Assembly (NCBI GenBank): GCA_040219275.1
Contig: JAVJSU010000103.1
Coordinates: 1 to 64,000, forward strand
Direction: 5' to 3'
Length of the DNA stretch: 64,000 bases
DNA from: JAVJSU01 sp040219275
GTDB taxonomy: Bacteria; Chloroflexota; Anaerolineae; Aggregatilineales; Phototrophicaceae
Part shown: positions 55,624 to 64,000 of the stretch, in pieces
Numbering within the stretch: the stretch's first letter is position 1
How the letters are laid out: every line of letters starts with the position of its first letter
Position numbers and translations under genes: made by a program
Notes under the pieces: generated by a model
What the model was told of the DNA's origin: nothing
Databases searched by the model: none
The model's input: the letters and a program-made list of their open reading frames with translations, nothing else

Positions 55624-56568
55624 TCAGGGCAGGTTTTGAATGCTTATTTGACCATCCGGTGCGGTGACAATATAACGCAAGGCAACCCCGGCGGTTTCAT
55701 AAGTGCGTGATTCCAGAACATCACCCACGAGATAGAGATAGGTGCGATCATCAAATTGTGGATCAATGCCACTCCCTTGCCGGTTTAACTCAAAACGTAC
55801 TGCGACAGATTCCGGAACGAAAATGGTGATGTCGCCATTGTTTGCGGTAAGCGTGCCGGGTTGGTCGGTGGCATTAGGTGATTGTGGCTCATATTCCGGC
55901 AATGTCACGCCTACGCCACCTTCTGCAAGGGTGAGGTTGAGCCGTTCTAGCGCGAGATTGCTCATATCAAAGAGTACGTTACCTGCATCGCCATCAAATG
56001 CGAGTGAAACTGGAATGCCAGTTGGCACGAGAATTTCCAGTGTGCCACGTCCAAGTGCTTCTAATAGGGGGAAATCACGCATCGGCGCTTCACTAAAGGT
56101 AAACGTTCCGCGTCCATCAGCATCTTCTATGTAATTGATGGTCAGTTCACTTTCCGTACTGCCAACAAATGAACCACTAATGATATTGGTCGAGTCCGAT
56201 GCACGGAGTTCGACATCTGTATCGCGGGTTTCTATGTTGATTTGTAACAGGGACACCGTTTCACCGATGACCTGATTGATCGTCTGCTGTTGTGCATCCT
56301 GTGTTTTGCCTGCGCGATTGGAATAGGCTGTGATGGTCACGCCTGCGATGAGGATTCCAGTGATGATAAGTGCTACAACGCCGCCCAACGGCACCCGCGC
56401 CGGTAGCACAATGCTCAAACCAGCGAAGATCAACACAGCGGGCAAAGCACGTAAGAAGATGTCAAACATGCCTTCTGGTACATTACCGAGTGCGTTCAAC
56501 AAAACCATTGCCGCACAACCGACAAAAACTACACCCCAGATGACACTGACATGACGCGAAGATTGCAT
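55624..56568 (-). CDS. LiaF/DUF4097-like membrane protein
   Basis: 314 residues. Three N-terminal membrane helices (about 8-28, 35-56, 62-84) then an extracytoplasmic beta-rich domain (about 95-314) of the type in LiaF or DUF4097 adhesin-like proteins, with repeated short strands and GTLEILVPTGIPVSLAFDG. LiaF-like proteins control cell-envelope stress sensors, and it sits directly after a PspC gene. The beta part is not a close match I can name. Confidence 0.75.
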   Translation of the reverse strand: MQSSRHVSVIWGVVFVGCAAMVLLNALGNVPEGMFDIFLRALPAVLIFAGLSIVLPARVPLGGVVALIITGILIAGVTITAYSNRAGKTQDAQQQTINQVIGETVSLLQINIETRDTDVELRASDSTNIISGSFVGSTESELTINYIEDADGRGTFTFSEAPMRDFPLLEALGRGTLEILVPTGIPVSLAFDGDAGNVLFDMSNLALERLNLTLAEGGVGVTLPEYEPQSPNATDQPGTLTANNGDITIFVPESVAVRFELNRQGSGIDPQFDDRTYLYLVGDVLESRTYETAGVALRYIVTAPDGQISIQNLP

Positions 56569-56577
56569 ATCTTGACC

Positions 56578-56940
56578 CTATCCTCGCACCGTGCGGAGTA
56601 AGAACACTATGCTGATTGTCATGAGTGCGATGGGATAGAGCAAGGCTTGTCCATTGGGCGCGGTCAGATTACCCGTGATCTGTATAATCCACGCACCAAA
56701 AATGACAATCAGCAGGACGATCAGCATGAGCAACGCAAAAACACCGCCACGTTGATTCACGATGAGGGATTCTTGCGGTAGTGCCCACCATAAACCGAGG
56801 TAGAGCAATACCCCCACACCGAGACTAGCGAAGCTGAACGCAACAAAAATCAGGCGCAACCACCAGGGATTCACGCGCCAACTTGATCCTAGCCCTCCAC
56901 AAACGCCGCCGAGGACACGATCAGAAAAGCTACGATTCAT
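56578..56940 (-). CDS. PspC-domain envelope stress protein
   Basis: 120 residues. The PspC domain starts DRVLGGVCGGLGSSWRVNPWW and spans two helices to WALPQES; two more membrane helices follow. PspC proteins sit at the membrane and respond to envelope stress. It is 3 bp from the FHA gene and 9 bp from the LiaF-like gene. Confidence 0.9.
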   Translation of the reverse strand: MNRSFSDRVLGGVCGGLGSSWRVNPWWLRLIFVAFSFASLGVGVLLYLGLWWALPQESLIVNQRGGVFALLMLIVLLIVIFGAWIIQITGNLTAPNGQALLYPIALMTISIVFLLRTVRG

Positions 56941-56943
56941 AGG

Positions 56944-57423
56944 TTAACTCTGAGTATTGATTGAAGAAGACGGGCGAACAAACCGGACTAAGGTGCGAAT
57001 CCGCGCAAATTCAACTTCGTCACCATCACGCAGGCGATACTTCCGGCGTGCTGTGAGCTGAAAGCCATTAATGCGCGTACCGTTTGTACTTCCTAAATCT
57101 TCAATATATAAGCTCCCATTGTGATGTGTAATGGCGGCATGTTGCCGGGAAACACCGTGTTGATAAGCACCATGCGGTGTCAAATCAAAGCTCGGTGGTT
57201 TCGCGCTATCACCTTCTGCAGACCGCCCCACAATAATCACGGTTTTCATTTCAAGCAGAACAGTTTTATCACCAATTTTGAATTCCAAACCCCAGTCCGG
57301 TCCCAGCACGCTCGTCTGTGGACGCGGGGGACGGTCTAGCATCGGGTTCGCTTTTGGCGTATTTAAAAAACTGGTGTCTCTACTTGTAGAGAGCGTTGGT
57401 TTTTTTGTTTCGTCGTCGGACAC
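56944..57423 (-). CDS. FHA-domain protein
   Basis: 159 residues from GTG 57423 after AAGGA. The FHA domain (about 50-145) shows GRSAEGD, VSRQHAAI and LGSTNGTRING, the phosphothreonine-binding loops. The N-terminal 50 residues are low-complexity with Ser and Thr, likely phosphorylation sites. First gene of the operon; it could take a signal from Ser/Thr kinases such as the one at 2365-7305. Confidence 0.9.
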   Translation of the reverse strand: MSDDETKKPTLSTSRDTSFLNTPKANPMLDRPPRPQTSVLGPDWGLEFKIGDKTVLLEMKTVIIVGRSAEGDSAKPPSFDLTPHGAYQHGVSRQHAAITHHNGSLYIEDLGSTNGTRINGFQLTARRKYRLRDGDEVEFARIRTLVRFVRPSSSINTQS

Positions 57424-57591
57424 GTCAGTTATCCTTAATTTTCTCCGATGGACAACTTAATGAGAATTAGTTTACCATCTTTAAGGCAAGTGTGACAATG
57501 TTATTCGCCTTAAGTTTCACACAAATTTATCTTTTGCATCACACGAGCGTGTTATAATGCGTCTGTTATATCACTCTGGACTGGTCAAAAC
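57424..57591. promoter_or_regulatory. Divergent promoter region with interleaved inverted repeats
   Basis: Between the FHA operon and the bactofilin-like gene. TTAAGGC (57481-57487) pairs with GCCTTAA (57507-57513), and GTGTGA (57490-57495) with TCACAC (57517-57522), so two inverted repeats interleave. TATAAT at 57553-57558 is the likely -10 for the rightward gene. Confidence 0.4.
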
Positions 57592-59106
57592 ATGCGTTTG
57601 AGACGGCATAGCTCCATTATCTTCACTCTATTTTTATTATTTTGTGTGATTGGTGGTGTCGATGCACGCGAATTGCTCGATCAAGATATTTGCTTCATTG
57701 ATGCAGATACGACCCTTGAGGGTGATGCGTTTGTCGTCTGTGGTGAGCTAACGGTAGAAGGAACGATTACCGGAAATCTGATTGGTATTGCGCGAAGTGC
57801 CATTATCACAGGTGAAGTTGATGGCAGTATTTATCTTGCGGGTTTAGAGTTGGATGTAAACGGCACCGTAAACCGCGATGTGCATTATCTTGGACTGGCT
57901 TTAAATATTAACGCCCCCGCCTCGTTTGATGAAAACAGCAGTCTTTTGGTTGCGAGTCTTAGCAATTCTATTGGCGAATCAACCTATATCCCCGGTAGTG
58001 TCATCAGTCTTGGCTATCAGCTTATCATCAATGGTGCTGTGGGGCGGGAAGTTAATTTTTGGGGTTCGGCACTAGAGGTCAGTGGGCATGTGATTGGCGA
58101 TGTATACGCAACAGTCGGTAATGCAGAATCCGATGGGGTTGCCACGCAAATCGAGCGTCTTTTAATCCCGTTTCCAATTGATGTTAACCTGATTGATCCC
58201 GGATTGCGCGTTTCAGAAACCGGATTTGTCGAAGGTACACTTGAATATACCGGTCCAACGAAGGCGTTGATTCAAGGTGATGTTGGTGAAGCTGAAATTC
58301 ACAACGACACCAGTCAAGTTTTTCCGGCAGGAGAGCCAACCGCCGCCGGACTAACGACTTATTTTCGGCGCGTATTTAACGAATTCATCACGCTTGGTTT
58401 TATCGGAGTGATGGGTTTACTCCTTATTCCTAAACAGATGCAGTCGCCTTTATCGGTGATGCAATTACACCCCATTTCCACGTTTGGCGTGGGTATGTTG
58501 AGCTTTATCCTGTCGTTTCCAATTACCCTAATTTTCTTGCTCATGAGCCTCGCAATTGTCGTTATTTTGCGCCTTTTTTTGCCCTTACAAGAAATTGTGA
58601 TGGTCGGGGGGCTAGTGCTCGGCTTGACAAATATAGGCATCGCTGGTTTGTTTTACTTTACGGCACTTTATATTTCACGCGTGATTGTCGGTATGGCATT
58701 GGGACGTGTGATTCTCAAACTCATGGGTCGGGATGATAAGACTTTACGTAGTTATTTCGTAGCCCTGGGGTTTGGTCTTTTCTTGCTGTCGATGTCTAGT
58801 GCAATTCCGGTTGTAGGTTGGATATTTACGGCGATGGCTTTATTTTTGGGGCTAGGCGCAATTCTGAGCGTGCTTCGCAAGCAAATCCAAAGATTCAGAG
58901 AAACACCTGCTACGCCACAGCCTGCCGCACCCTATTATCAGTCGGAGCCAATTTCCGTATTACCGTACTTTCCAGAAGATTCGATCCGATATTCGCCTCC
59001 TATGCTTGACGAGCGCTCCCGCGCAGTCGGCTCCGATAATTTGCCGGCGGGTTTCGATTGGTGGGGAGAGGGTGAGCCGGACGGTGATGTTTATGATAGT
59101 GACTAG
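57592..59106 (+). CDS. Bactofilin-like beta-repeat domain fused to a membrane domain
   Basis: 504 residues from ATG 57592, without a good ribosome site. A signal peptide is followed by short beta repeats (about 35-215: CGELTVEGTITGNLIGIARS, IITGEVDGSIYLAGLELDVN and so on), the polymer-forming pattern of bactofilins. Then about six membrane helices (265-450) and an acidic, Pro-rich C-terminal tail. The beta domain should be outside the membrane, unlike cytosolic bactofilins. It is divergent from the FHA-PspC operon and may act in the envelope. Confidence 0.78.
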   Translation: MRLRRHSSIIFTLFLLFCVIGGVDARELLDQDICFIDADTTLEGDAFVVCGELTVEGTITGNLIGIARSAIITGEVDGSIYLAGLELDVNGTVNRDVHYLGLALNINAPASFDENSSLLVASLSNSIGESTYIPGSVISLGYQLIINGAVGREVNFWGSALEVSGHVIGDVYATVGNAESDGVATQIERLLIPFPIDVNLIDPGLRVSETGFVEGTLEYTGPTKALIQGDVGEAEIHNDTSQVFPAGEPTAAGLTTYFRRVFNEFITLGFIGVMGLLLIPKQMQSPLSVMQLHPISTFGVGMLSFILSFPITLIFLLMSLAIVVILRLFLPLQEIVMVGGLVLGLTNIGIAGLFYFTALYISRVIVGMALGRVILKLMGRDDKTLRSYFVALGFGLFLLSMSSAIPVVGWIFTAMALFLGLGAILSVLRKQIQRFRETPATPQPAAPYYQSEPISVLPYFPEDSIRYSPPMLDERSRAVGSDNLPAGFDWWGEGEPDGDVYDSD

Positions 59107-59216
59107 ATTCCGCCTCTTGAGATCAGAAATGTGTTAAGGCATTTGCCCCACCCACAATAACATAGTATCCTTAGGCTACTTTTATCCCAAATATATCCAA
59201 ACTTATCCCAAATCCT

Positions 59217-60137
59217 ATGAGCTGGCGATTACACCTCACAAATCAGGCAATACAATCGCTGGAGATTGTAGACGGCGACCCTCCCATTCTTGTTGTCTGG
59301 TCACGACGTGATCGGGTGGCGTATTATGGGTTGATGTCCGGTACGCCCTACGGCGAAATTTCGTTTGAAGTGCCGATTGTTGAAAACCGTCAAGAAGAAA
59401 CGTGGCAAACCTTCCTCAATACGCTGATTGTCCCGAATGATGCATACTTACCCGTGATTCACACGCCATCCATTGATATTTACACCACTGATGATGGACG
59501 GATGCGCCTCTATCATGTGGGGGATGCTGGCTTGTTTCTGGAAAGTGACGGTAAAGAGATTGCACTAGAGGTTGAAGGTGTGGAGCGTTTTCGTGCTGTT
59601 GCGCTGGATCGCTTTTTAGGGTTGAGCGCGGCGATTGACGACGAGGGCAAGCTCCACATTTATCAGCAACACATTCGTGTAGGCGCGTTCGACCTTGGAT
59701 TAACGATGGACGAAGGCTTGAAGCTCTCCGTAGCTATTTCACGCGGGGGTGGGGCGATTTTTGTCTCTGATGGTCAGCGGGTCGTACTGACTGATTCGAG
59801 CGGTAGAATCCGTAAGAAGCTGGAACCGCATTATTTCATCGGGGATATATCGTGCTCGCCGAATGGCAAATATCTGGTGATGAACGACATTGAAACTGGC
59901 GTGTTGCGCGTGTATAGCGGAACGGAGTTACAACCCCTGCATCAGCGATTCGCGATTGATCTACTAGCGGAAGCGACACAGACGCAACTTATCGCAGATT
60001 TGCCACCGATGATGGTCGGGTTGAGTGCTTTGACGATGGATAATAAGAAACAAATTGCCTTCGCCATGTCCGGCGTGATTTGCGTGACGGACACCGAACA
60101 TATGGATGATCTACCGCGCCCACAGCCCTTGCTTTAA
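59217..60137 (+). CDS. Unidentified beta-propeller-like protein
   Basis: 306 residues, beta-rich, with weak propeller-like repeats (ILVVWSRRDRVAYYGL; ISCSPNGKYLVMND). No signal peptide or enzyme motif. The ATG at 59217 has no ribosome site; just upstream TTATCCCAAAT is present twice (59180 and 59203 areas), which may be a promoter or operator pair. Family unknown. Confidence 0.6.
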   Translation: MSWRLHLTNQAIQSLEIVDGDPPILVVWSRRDRVAYYGLMSGTPYGEISFEVPIVENRQEETWQTFLNTLIVPNDAYLPVIHTPSIDIYTTDDGRMRLYHVGDAGLFLESDGKEIALEVEGVERFRAVALDRFLGLSAAIDDEGKLHIYQQHIRVGAFDLGLTMDEGLKLSVAISRGGGAIFVSDGQRVVLTDSSGRIRKKLEPHYFIGDISCSPNGKYLVMNDIETGVLRVYSGTELQPLHQRFAIDLLAEATQTQLIADLPPMMVGLSALTMDNKKQIAFAMSGVICVTDTEHMDDLPRPQPLL

Positions 60138-60159
60138 GTTTCTCCCATCCAAATTGAGC

Positions 60160-60834
60160 TTAAGTCAATAGCGCACGTTGCGGGAAAACCATTTGCGTTG
60201 CAGGTTGATTACGCTTAAGCGAGAGACGATTGGCGCTTTCGAAATCGTCGTGGAGATCGCGTACCAGATGCACCTGATGATTTGATGGTTGCATCGAATA
60301 AACCACCACCGTTGTCGCCTGTTCACCGATAGCGAGTACCAACCACTGACCGTTATCAATTTCTTTGCGTGCTAATCGTTTAGTAGGAACGCTTTCTAAT
60401 CGCCACAAATGCTTGAGGGCGGTAACGATGTGCGGGGTGGAATGCTCAGGATGCTCACCTGCGCTGATGAGCGGACTGCGTACTTGATGTTTGAACACGA
60501 TGTAAAATACAGGTTGAGCTTCAAAATAGGCGCGTAAAAAGGTGGTTTTTCCGGGTTTGGCAACCTGTCGCCATGCGTCATTTTCAGGATTGCGTGTAAT
60601 GATTGTTTCGATGATCGTGCGTTGTTCGTTGTAATGCCCATAGATGGCATTGAACTGAGCGCGATTGAGTTTTCCGCCTCCAAATTCCTCAGCAACACTT
60701 TCCATCTTTCGGCGGATATGGTCTAATGTTGCCTGCGGGTCGTCAAGCGAAAACTCCGGTGAAAGCGATGCAAGCAATTGATCTGATTCGGACTGTGTTT
60801 GTGATTGTTGATTATCGGTCACGACGGTTCTCAC
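60160..60834 (-). CDS. Unidentified soluble protein
   Basis: 224 residues from GTG 60834; a GTG at 60822 is also possible. The N-terminal 85 residues are helical and charged (TLDHIRRKMESVAEEFGG), the rest alpha/beta (RAYFEAQPVFYIVFKHQV; WLVLAIGEQATTVVVYSM). I do not recognise a family. Convergent with the preceding gene, 22 bp apart, and divergent from the alginate-lyase-like gene. Confidence 0.55.
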   Translation of the reverse strand: MRTVVTDNQQSQTQSESDQLLASLSPEFSLDDPQATLDHIRRKMESVAEEFGGGKLNRAQFNAIYGHYNEQRTIIETIITRNPENDAWRQVAKPGKTTFLRAYFEAQPVFYIVFKHQVRSPLISAGEHPEHSTPHIVTALKHLWRLESVPTKRLARKEIDNGQWLVLAIGEQATTVVVYSMQPSNHQVHLVRDLHDDFESANRLSLKRNQPATQMVFPQRALLT

Positions 60835-60932
60835 TTCATCGTTAAAGCCAGAGCGGATTCTTATTTACGCCTGCATAAATCATATCACACCTTTGTAACG
60901 TTTTTCATGAATTTAGAGATTTAGAGTTAACA

Positions 60933-61910
60933 ATGTTTTCTCCACACCATTTTGGACTATATTTCACCTCACAACAGGTAAAAAACGCCCACAAACATAA
61001 GGATCGTGAACCATTCAAAACGGCGTGGGTGACCCTGCGCGATACCAACCCGCTTGATCCGTTGCAGGCGTTACTCTGGAACGGTTTACGCTATCGGTTT
61101 GACGGCAAAGTCGATGCGGGCGAATTTACGGTTTCACAACTTGAAAATCATCTGGCTACACACGCTGACGATGTGTCGGTCTGGAACGCACTCGCGCAGA
61201 CCTTGTTGCTTGCCCAATGTATGGAACTTGTGCGCGATCATCCCGCTAAAAGTGACGCGACAGAAGCCCGCTGGCGTGACTTGCTCTTTGAACGAGTGGG
61301 CGGGTTGAACAATGATACGAATGCGCTCACCTTCGCGGAATCTGTCTGGAAATCCGCGCTGAATATGGCGACGGGGGTTGTGCTGGAACGTGAGCCGATT
61401 TTTCAGCAAGCCGTCGACGAATTTAAAGCCGTGATCGACAATGAAATTCATCCACAGGGGTATTTGCCCCGTGCGATTGACCCATCTTCCGGCGGGCAGA
61501 GTTTGCTTAACCATCTGCGGGTGTCGCAGGGGTTGGTGTTGATGGCGGAGATGGGGCGGTGTGTGGACGTTGATTTGTGGGGGTATGCGAATCGCGGTGT
61601 GTCCATCACCACGACGACGACCTATCCGCTGTACTATTTCTTTTACCCGGAAAAGTGGAAATGGGTAGAAGAACGCTACATGGGCGGCAAAAAGGTCGAG
61701 GCGGAAGTACTCGGCGAAGATGAATCCCAACGTATGTTCAAGAATAATGCTGGCTTTCTGGAGATGCTTAATCATCATTATGGCAATCAACCGCTTCGCG
61801 CCGTGCAGATGATCCTTGAAGAACTGCGCCCGGTGAATGATCTTTTCGGCGGCGGGTTAACGACGCTTACGCATGGCTATGTGGAAGGGCGGCGCGGGCT
61901 GTTCGGTTAG
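60933..61910 (+). CDS. Alginate-lyase-like (alpha/alpha-toroid) protein
   Basis: 325 residues. The middle (about 170-225) reads HPQGYLPRAID, GGQSLLNHLRVSQGL and DVDLWGYANRGVSI, the conserved run of the PL5/alginate lyase superfamily. No signal peptide, while most such lyases are secreted. So it may be an intracellular oligouronate enzyme or a non-lyase relative. ATG 60933 has only a weak ribosome site. Confidence 0.68.
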   Translation: MFSPHHFGLYFTSQQVKNAHKHKDREPFKTAWVTLRDTNPLDPLQALLWNGLRYRFDGKVDAGEFTVSQLENHLATHADDVSVWNALAQTLLLAQCMELVRDHPAKSDATEARWRDLLFERVGGLNNDTNALTFAESVWKSALNMATGVVLEREPIFQQAVDEFKAVIDNEIHPQGYLPRAIDPSSGGQSLLNHLRVSQGLVLMAEMGRCVDVDLWGYANRGVSITTTTTYPLYYFFYPEKWKWVEERYMGGKKVEAEVLGEDESQRMFKNNAGFLEMLNHHYGNQPLRAVQMILEELRPVNDLFGGGLTTLTHGYVEGRRGLFG

Positions 61911-62350
61911 TTATACCAATCAGGTCTAAACGAGTCCGCTATTGCTTGCTCAAAATTGCAAAATAGCCGACTTCTATTCACACGGTTGGTATTAATACGA
62001 TTGTGGCGGTGCCAATCACTTTTTTTTCCGCCAAGAATGCCATTAAATCCCGATTTTGAGGGGAAAATTGGGCAAAAACGTGTGGCAGTTATGGCGTAAA
62101 CCATGGCATTTCCGCCACATACTGCCATTAAGTTGGCAGTTTTCAGTAGACAGTGAACCGTTATGGGTTTGATCTTTGCTCAGGATAGCACGGATTGTTC
62201 GCCTGTGGTGAGCCAAATGCTCCGCCAAAAGGACTCAGTTTTTAGTCAGGCTGTTTGGGCGATTTCGCCTACGATTTTCCACCGAAATCTACGCTTAATC
62301 AATTTTGCGACTATCATCACGAAAAATAACTGTTTTCGTGGTGATTACTC
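61911..62350. other. Intergenic region rich in short inverted repeats
   Basis: No gene supported. TATACCAATC (61914) and GGTTGGTATT (61983) flank about 60 bp. ACTGCCA and TGGCAGT form a hairpin near 62127-62146. A frame at 62163-62375 contains IFAQDSTDCSPVVSQML, resembling the start of secreted Chloroflexota proteins, and may be a decayed gene. A 13-bp hairpin lies at 62313-62345. Confidence 0.4.
62313..62345 (+). promoter_or_regulatory. Hairpin directly upstream of the WD40-like gene
   Basis: ATCATCACGAAAA (62313-62325) pairs with TTTTCGTGGTGAT (62333-62345), 12 of 13 bases, loop of 7. It ends 5 bp before the ATG at 62351 and its right arm covers the only GGTGA that could serve as a ribosome site. 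Confidence 0.5.
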
Positions 62351-64000
62351 ATGCACAAATTTCGGCTTCTTGTGATTGTATTTTGTTTACTCCTTAGCTT
62401 TCCACTTTTCGGGCAAGAAGACCCGTTTCCGCAGTATCAAGAGGTGGGTCGGATTGGTAACGGGACACTTCAGCAAATCGCATGGTCGCCGGACGGTGAG
62501 CGATTGGCTGTCGTGAGCACGATAGGGATTTTCCTCTATACACCAGAACTTGAACAGTTTTCCTACTATGAGTGGGAGGCGTATCGTGCAGATGATCTGA
62601 TCTGGAGTCCTGATGGGAGATATTTGAGCGTGAAAACGTTCATACTCGGTGATGGCGACGCTTACTGGCAGATATATGAAGTCGCTGATGATGTGCTTGC
62701 TCCGCGATTTACCGACTATGCCTCAGTATCTGAGCTTGTGTGGCAGGACGATAGCCTTCTTATTGTCGATTCATCGCGCCTCTACATTATTGCACCCGCG
62801 ACAAATGAAGTTGTGTTTGCGCTCGACCAGACTATTTCACAGGTGGAATGGAACGCAACGGCTACACAACTGGCGGTCACGAAAGAGGATGTGGTCACCG
62901 TTTATGATGGCACGACATATGAAGACGTGTACAGTATGCAGGGCTTCAACGGCTTCTGGTGGAGTCCGGATGGTGAGCGGTTGGCGTTGCGTTCATCCGT
63001 GCCATTTGATGATGAAGATTCCGGTCTGCTGGTAATTTACGATATTTCAAGCGGGGATGAAGTCGCCCGCTTACAGGGTGAGCTTCTTTCGAATAGTGCT
63101 CTAGAACTCATCCCACAAACGATGGTGCGAGAGCAAATCGCTGATGTTTTGTTTAACTCTGACGGTTGTCAGCTTGTTGTAATTCATGCGAACCCGACAT
63201 TTGCTTCTGACGTGGCGCGCGCATGGAATATTTGCGGTGACCAAGCTCAAATGTCGTCAATTTCATATATGGCATCACCCTCTCGCATTCAGTTGTTTGA
63301 ATGGTCGGCGGATGACGATTACTTTCTGACTTTTGATTGTTGTGGTAGCTGGGGAATTCCCATAGGTTATGCGCGCTCCATTCAACAAGATGAAACGATT
63401 ACCTTGAGTGGTCATCGCTGGCAATTTAGCCCTGATAATCGTCAACTGGCTGTTTACGGTGCAGAACAGGGGAATGTTGATTTCTATGATGCTGAAACCC
63501 TTGAATTGAGCGATACCTTTGCAAGTCGGGGTAATAGTATTCGATCCGTGAGATGGAGTCCCGACGGCGAAAGATTGGCAATTGGGCGGGTCGACTCGCT
63601 AGCGATTATTGATGCAACGACGAAGTCAGTTTTGGCTGTAGAGAATTCGTTTCTCGCACGCAGTATCGTCATTGGATGGGATGTAAGTGGTCGCTATCTT
63701 GCTATCATTTCAGCAGGTTGGGTTGGTAGACAATATGCTTGCGCGAGTGTGCGTGTTTGGGATGCTCAAGAACAGAATTTTGTAGCCTCGTTTGGTGGAT
63801 ATACGCCAATTTACCTCACGGCAACATGGCTAGAGGATAGTACACAGTTAGCGATTTCTCAGAAAGAGTTTCGCTATGGACTTGAGTGCGACGGTGAATC
63901 AAGGCGTGAAATTTGGGATGTAGAAACGCAAGAATTGATTTCAGTTGAACAGCTTGAAGAAACTGAGAACATCTTGTCGCAAATGCGTGGCATTGAGAGT
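62351..64000 (+). CDS. Secreted WD40-like beta-propeller protein (runs off the window)
   Basis: At least 550 codons open from ATG 62351 to the right edge. Signal peptide MHKFRLLVIVFCLLLSFPLF, then cleavage near GQED. Repeats of the WSPDGxRLAV type recur (IAWSPDGERLAV, LIWSPDGRYLSV, FWWSPDGERLAL, VRWSPDGERLAI), spaced 45-180 residues, which is a propeller of the WD40 or PD40 kind. It is probably extracellular. No catalytic domain is visible in this part; one could follow. Common in Chloroflexota. Confidence 0.83.
   Translation, partial: MHKFRLLVIVFCLLLSFPLFGQEDPFPQYQEVGRIGNGTLQQIAWSPDGERLAVVSTIGIFLYTPELEQFSYYEWEAYRADDLIWSPDGRYLSVKTFILGDGDAYWQIYEVADDVLAPRFTDYASVSELVWQDDSLLIVDSSRLYIIAPATNEVVFALDQTISQVEWNATATQLAVTKEDVVTVYDGTTYEDVYSMQGFNGFWWSPDGERLALRSSVPFDDEDSGLLVIYDISSGDEVARLQGELLSNSALELIPQTMVREQIADVLFNSDGCQLVVIHANPTFASDVARAWNICGDQAQMSSISYMASPSRIQLFEWSADDDYFLTFDCCGSWGIPIGYARSIQQDETITLSGHRWQFSPDNRQLAVYGAEQGNVDFYDAETLELSDTFASRGNSIRSVRWSPDGERLAIGRVDSLAIIDATTKSVLAVENSFLARSIVIGWDVSGRYLAIISAGWVGRQYACASVRVWDAQEQNFVASFGGYTPIYLTATWLEDSTQLAISQKEFRYGLECDGESRREIWDVETQELISVEQLEETENILSQMRGIES

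Noticed and set aside
62163..62375. 70-codon frame upstream of the WD40-like gene
   Set aside because: Overlaps the hairpin and the start of the next gene in another frame; only a short AQD-like segment looks genuine, so at most it is a decayed gene.
1..64000. tRNA, rRNA genes and CRISPR arrays
   Set aside because: I saw no cloverleaf with a T-loop and acceptor stem, no rRNA sequence, and no regularly spaced repeats.

Overview
The window looks like chromosomal DNA from a member of the Chloroflexota, most likely the Anaerolineae. This is inferred from gene content, not from a marker gene: a Ser/Thr kinase fused to a STAND ATPase, a DppB permease with an acidic DxDGDG loop, many secreted proteins starting just after an 'AQD' cleavage site, TIR/FHA/PspC envelope proteins, a three-domain fasciclin protein and an imuA-imuB-dnaE2 cassette. 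I found no rRNA, tRNA or CRISPR array.

Layout. 1-2364: the start of an RNase HI gene, a short gene remnant with its own terminator, an IS481-like element (464-1919) flanked by the 6-bp target duplication CAGTGC, and a roughly 330-bp imperfect foldback. 2365-7305: a 1646-residue kinase/STAND/helical-repeat protein. 7528-13611: a leftward translesion-synthesis operon (imuA, imuB, a DUF6504-like gene, a HEAT-repeat gene, dnaE2) behind a promoter carrying two LexA-like boxes 22 bp apart. 13808-17530: an unidentified DNA-binding-like protein followed upstream by parB and parA, with an 18-bp perfect palindrome next to parB and a plus-strand terminator that belongs to no gene; it resembles a plasmid-style replication/partition module.

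18023-29674: peptide import and breakdown. A leftward dppB-dppC-rpiR operon faces a rightward operon (peptide-binding protein, serine hydrolase, GNAT acyltransferase, N-succinylamino-acid racemase/OSBS-like enzyme, second serine hydrolase, S9 peptidase). The shared promoter region holds six TGCA motifs in about 60 bp. The set fits capture of peptides, possibly from cell walls, and conversion of D- to L-amino acids. 29744-30559 is an ADP-ribosylglycohydrolase.

30762-42179: a small membrane protein and a CopC-CopD fusion behind a clear promoter, a TIR-like membrane protein, a flavoprotein monooxygenase, a paired M16 peptidase, a PQQ-type sugar dehydrogenase, a TPR protein and a CARDB-like secreted protein. 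42264-50926: the fasciclin protein, M19 dipeptidase with a four-helix membrane protein, a membrane-anchored molybdopterin oxidoreductase, UDP-glucose dehydrogenase, a GNAT enzyme and an FAD amine-oxidase-like protein. 51095-64000: an SGNH-like hydrolase with Cys in place of the nucleophile Ser, Uma2 and DUF89 proteins, a flippase-like membrane protein, an FHA-PspC-LiaF-like-DUF1349 envelope operon, a bactofilin-like membrane protein, two unidentified proteins, an alginate-lyase-like protein and a secreted WD40-like protein running off the right edge.

Convergent gene pairs are mostly separated by strong hairpin terminators, and many operon neighbours overlap by 4 bp, so the gene models are largely well supported.
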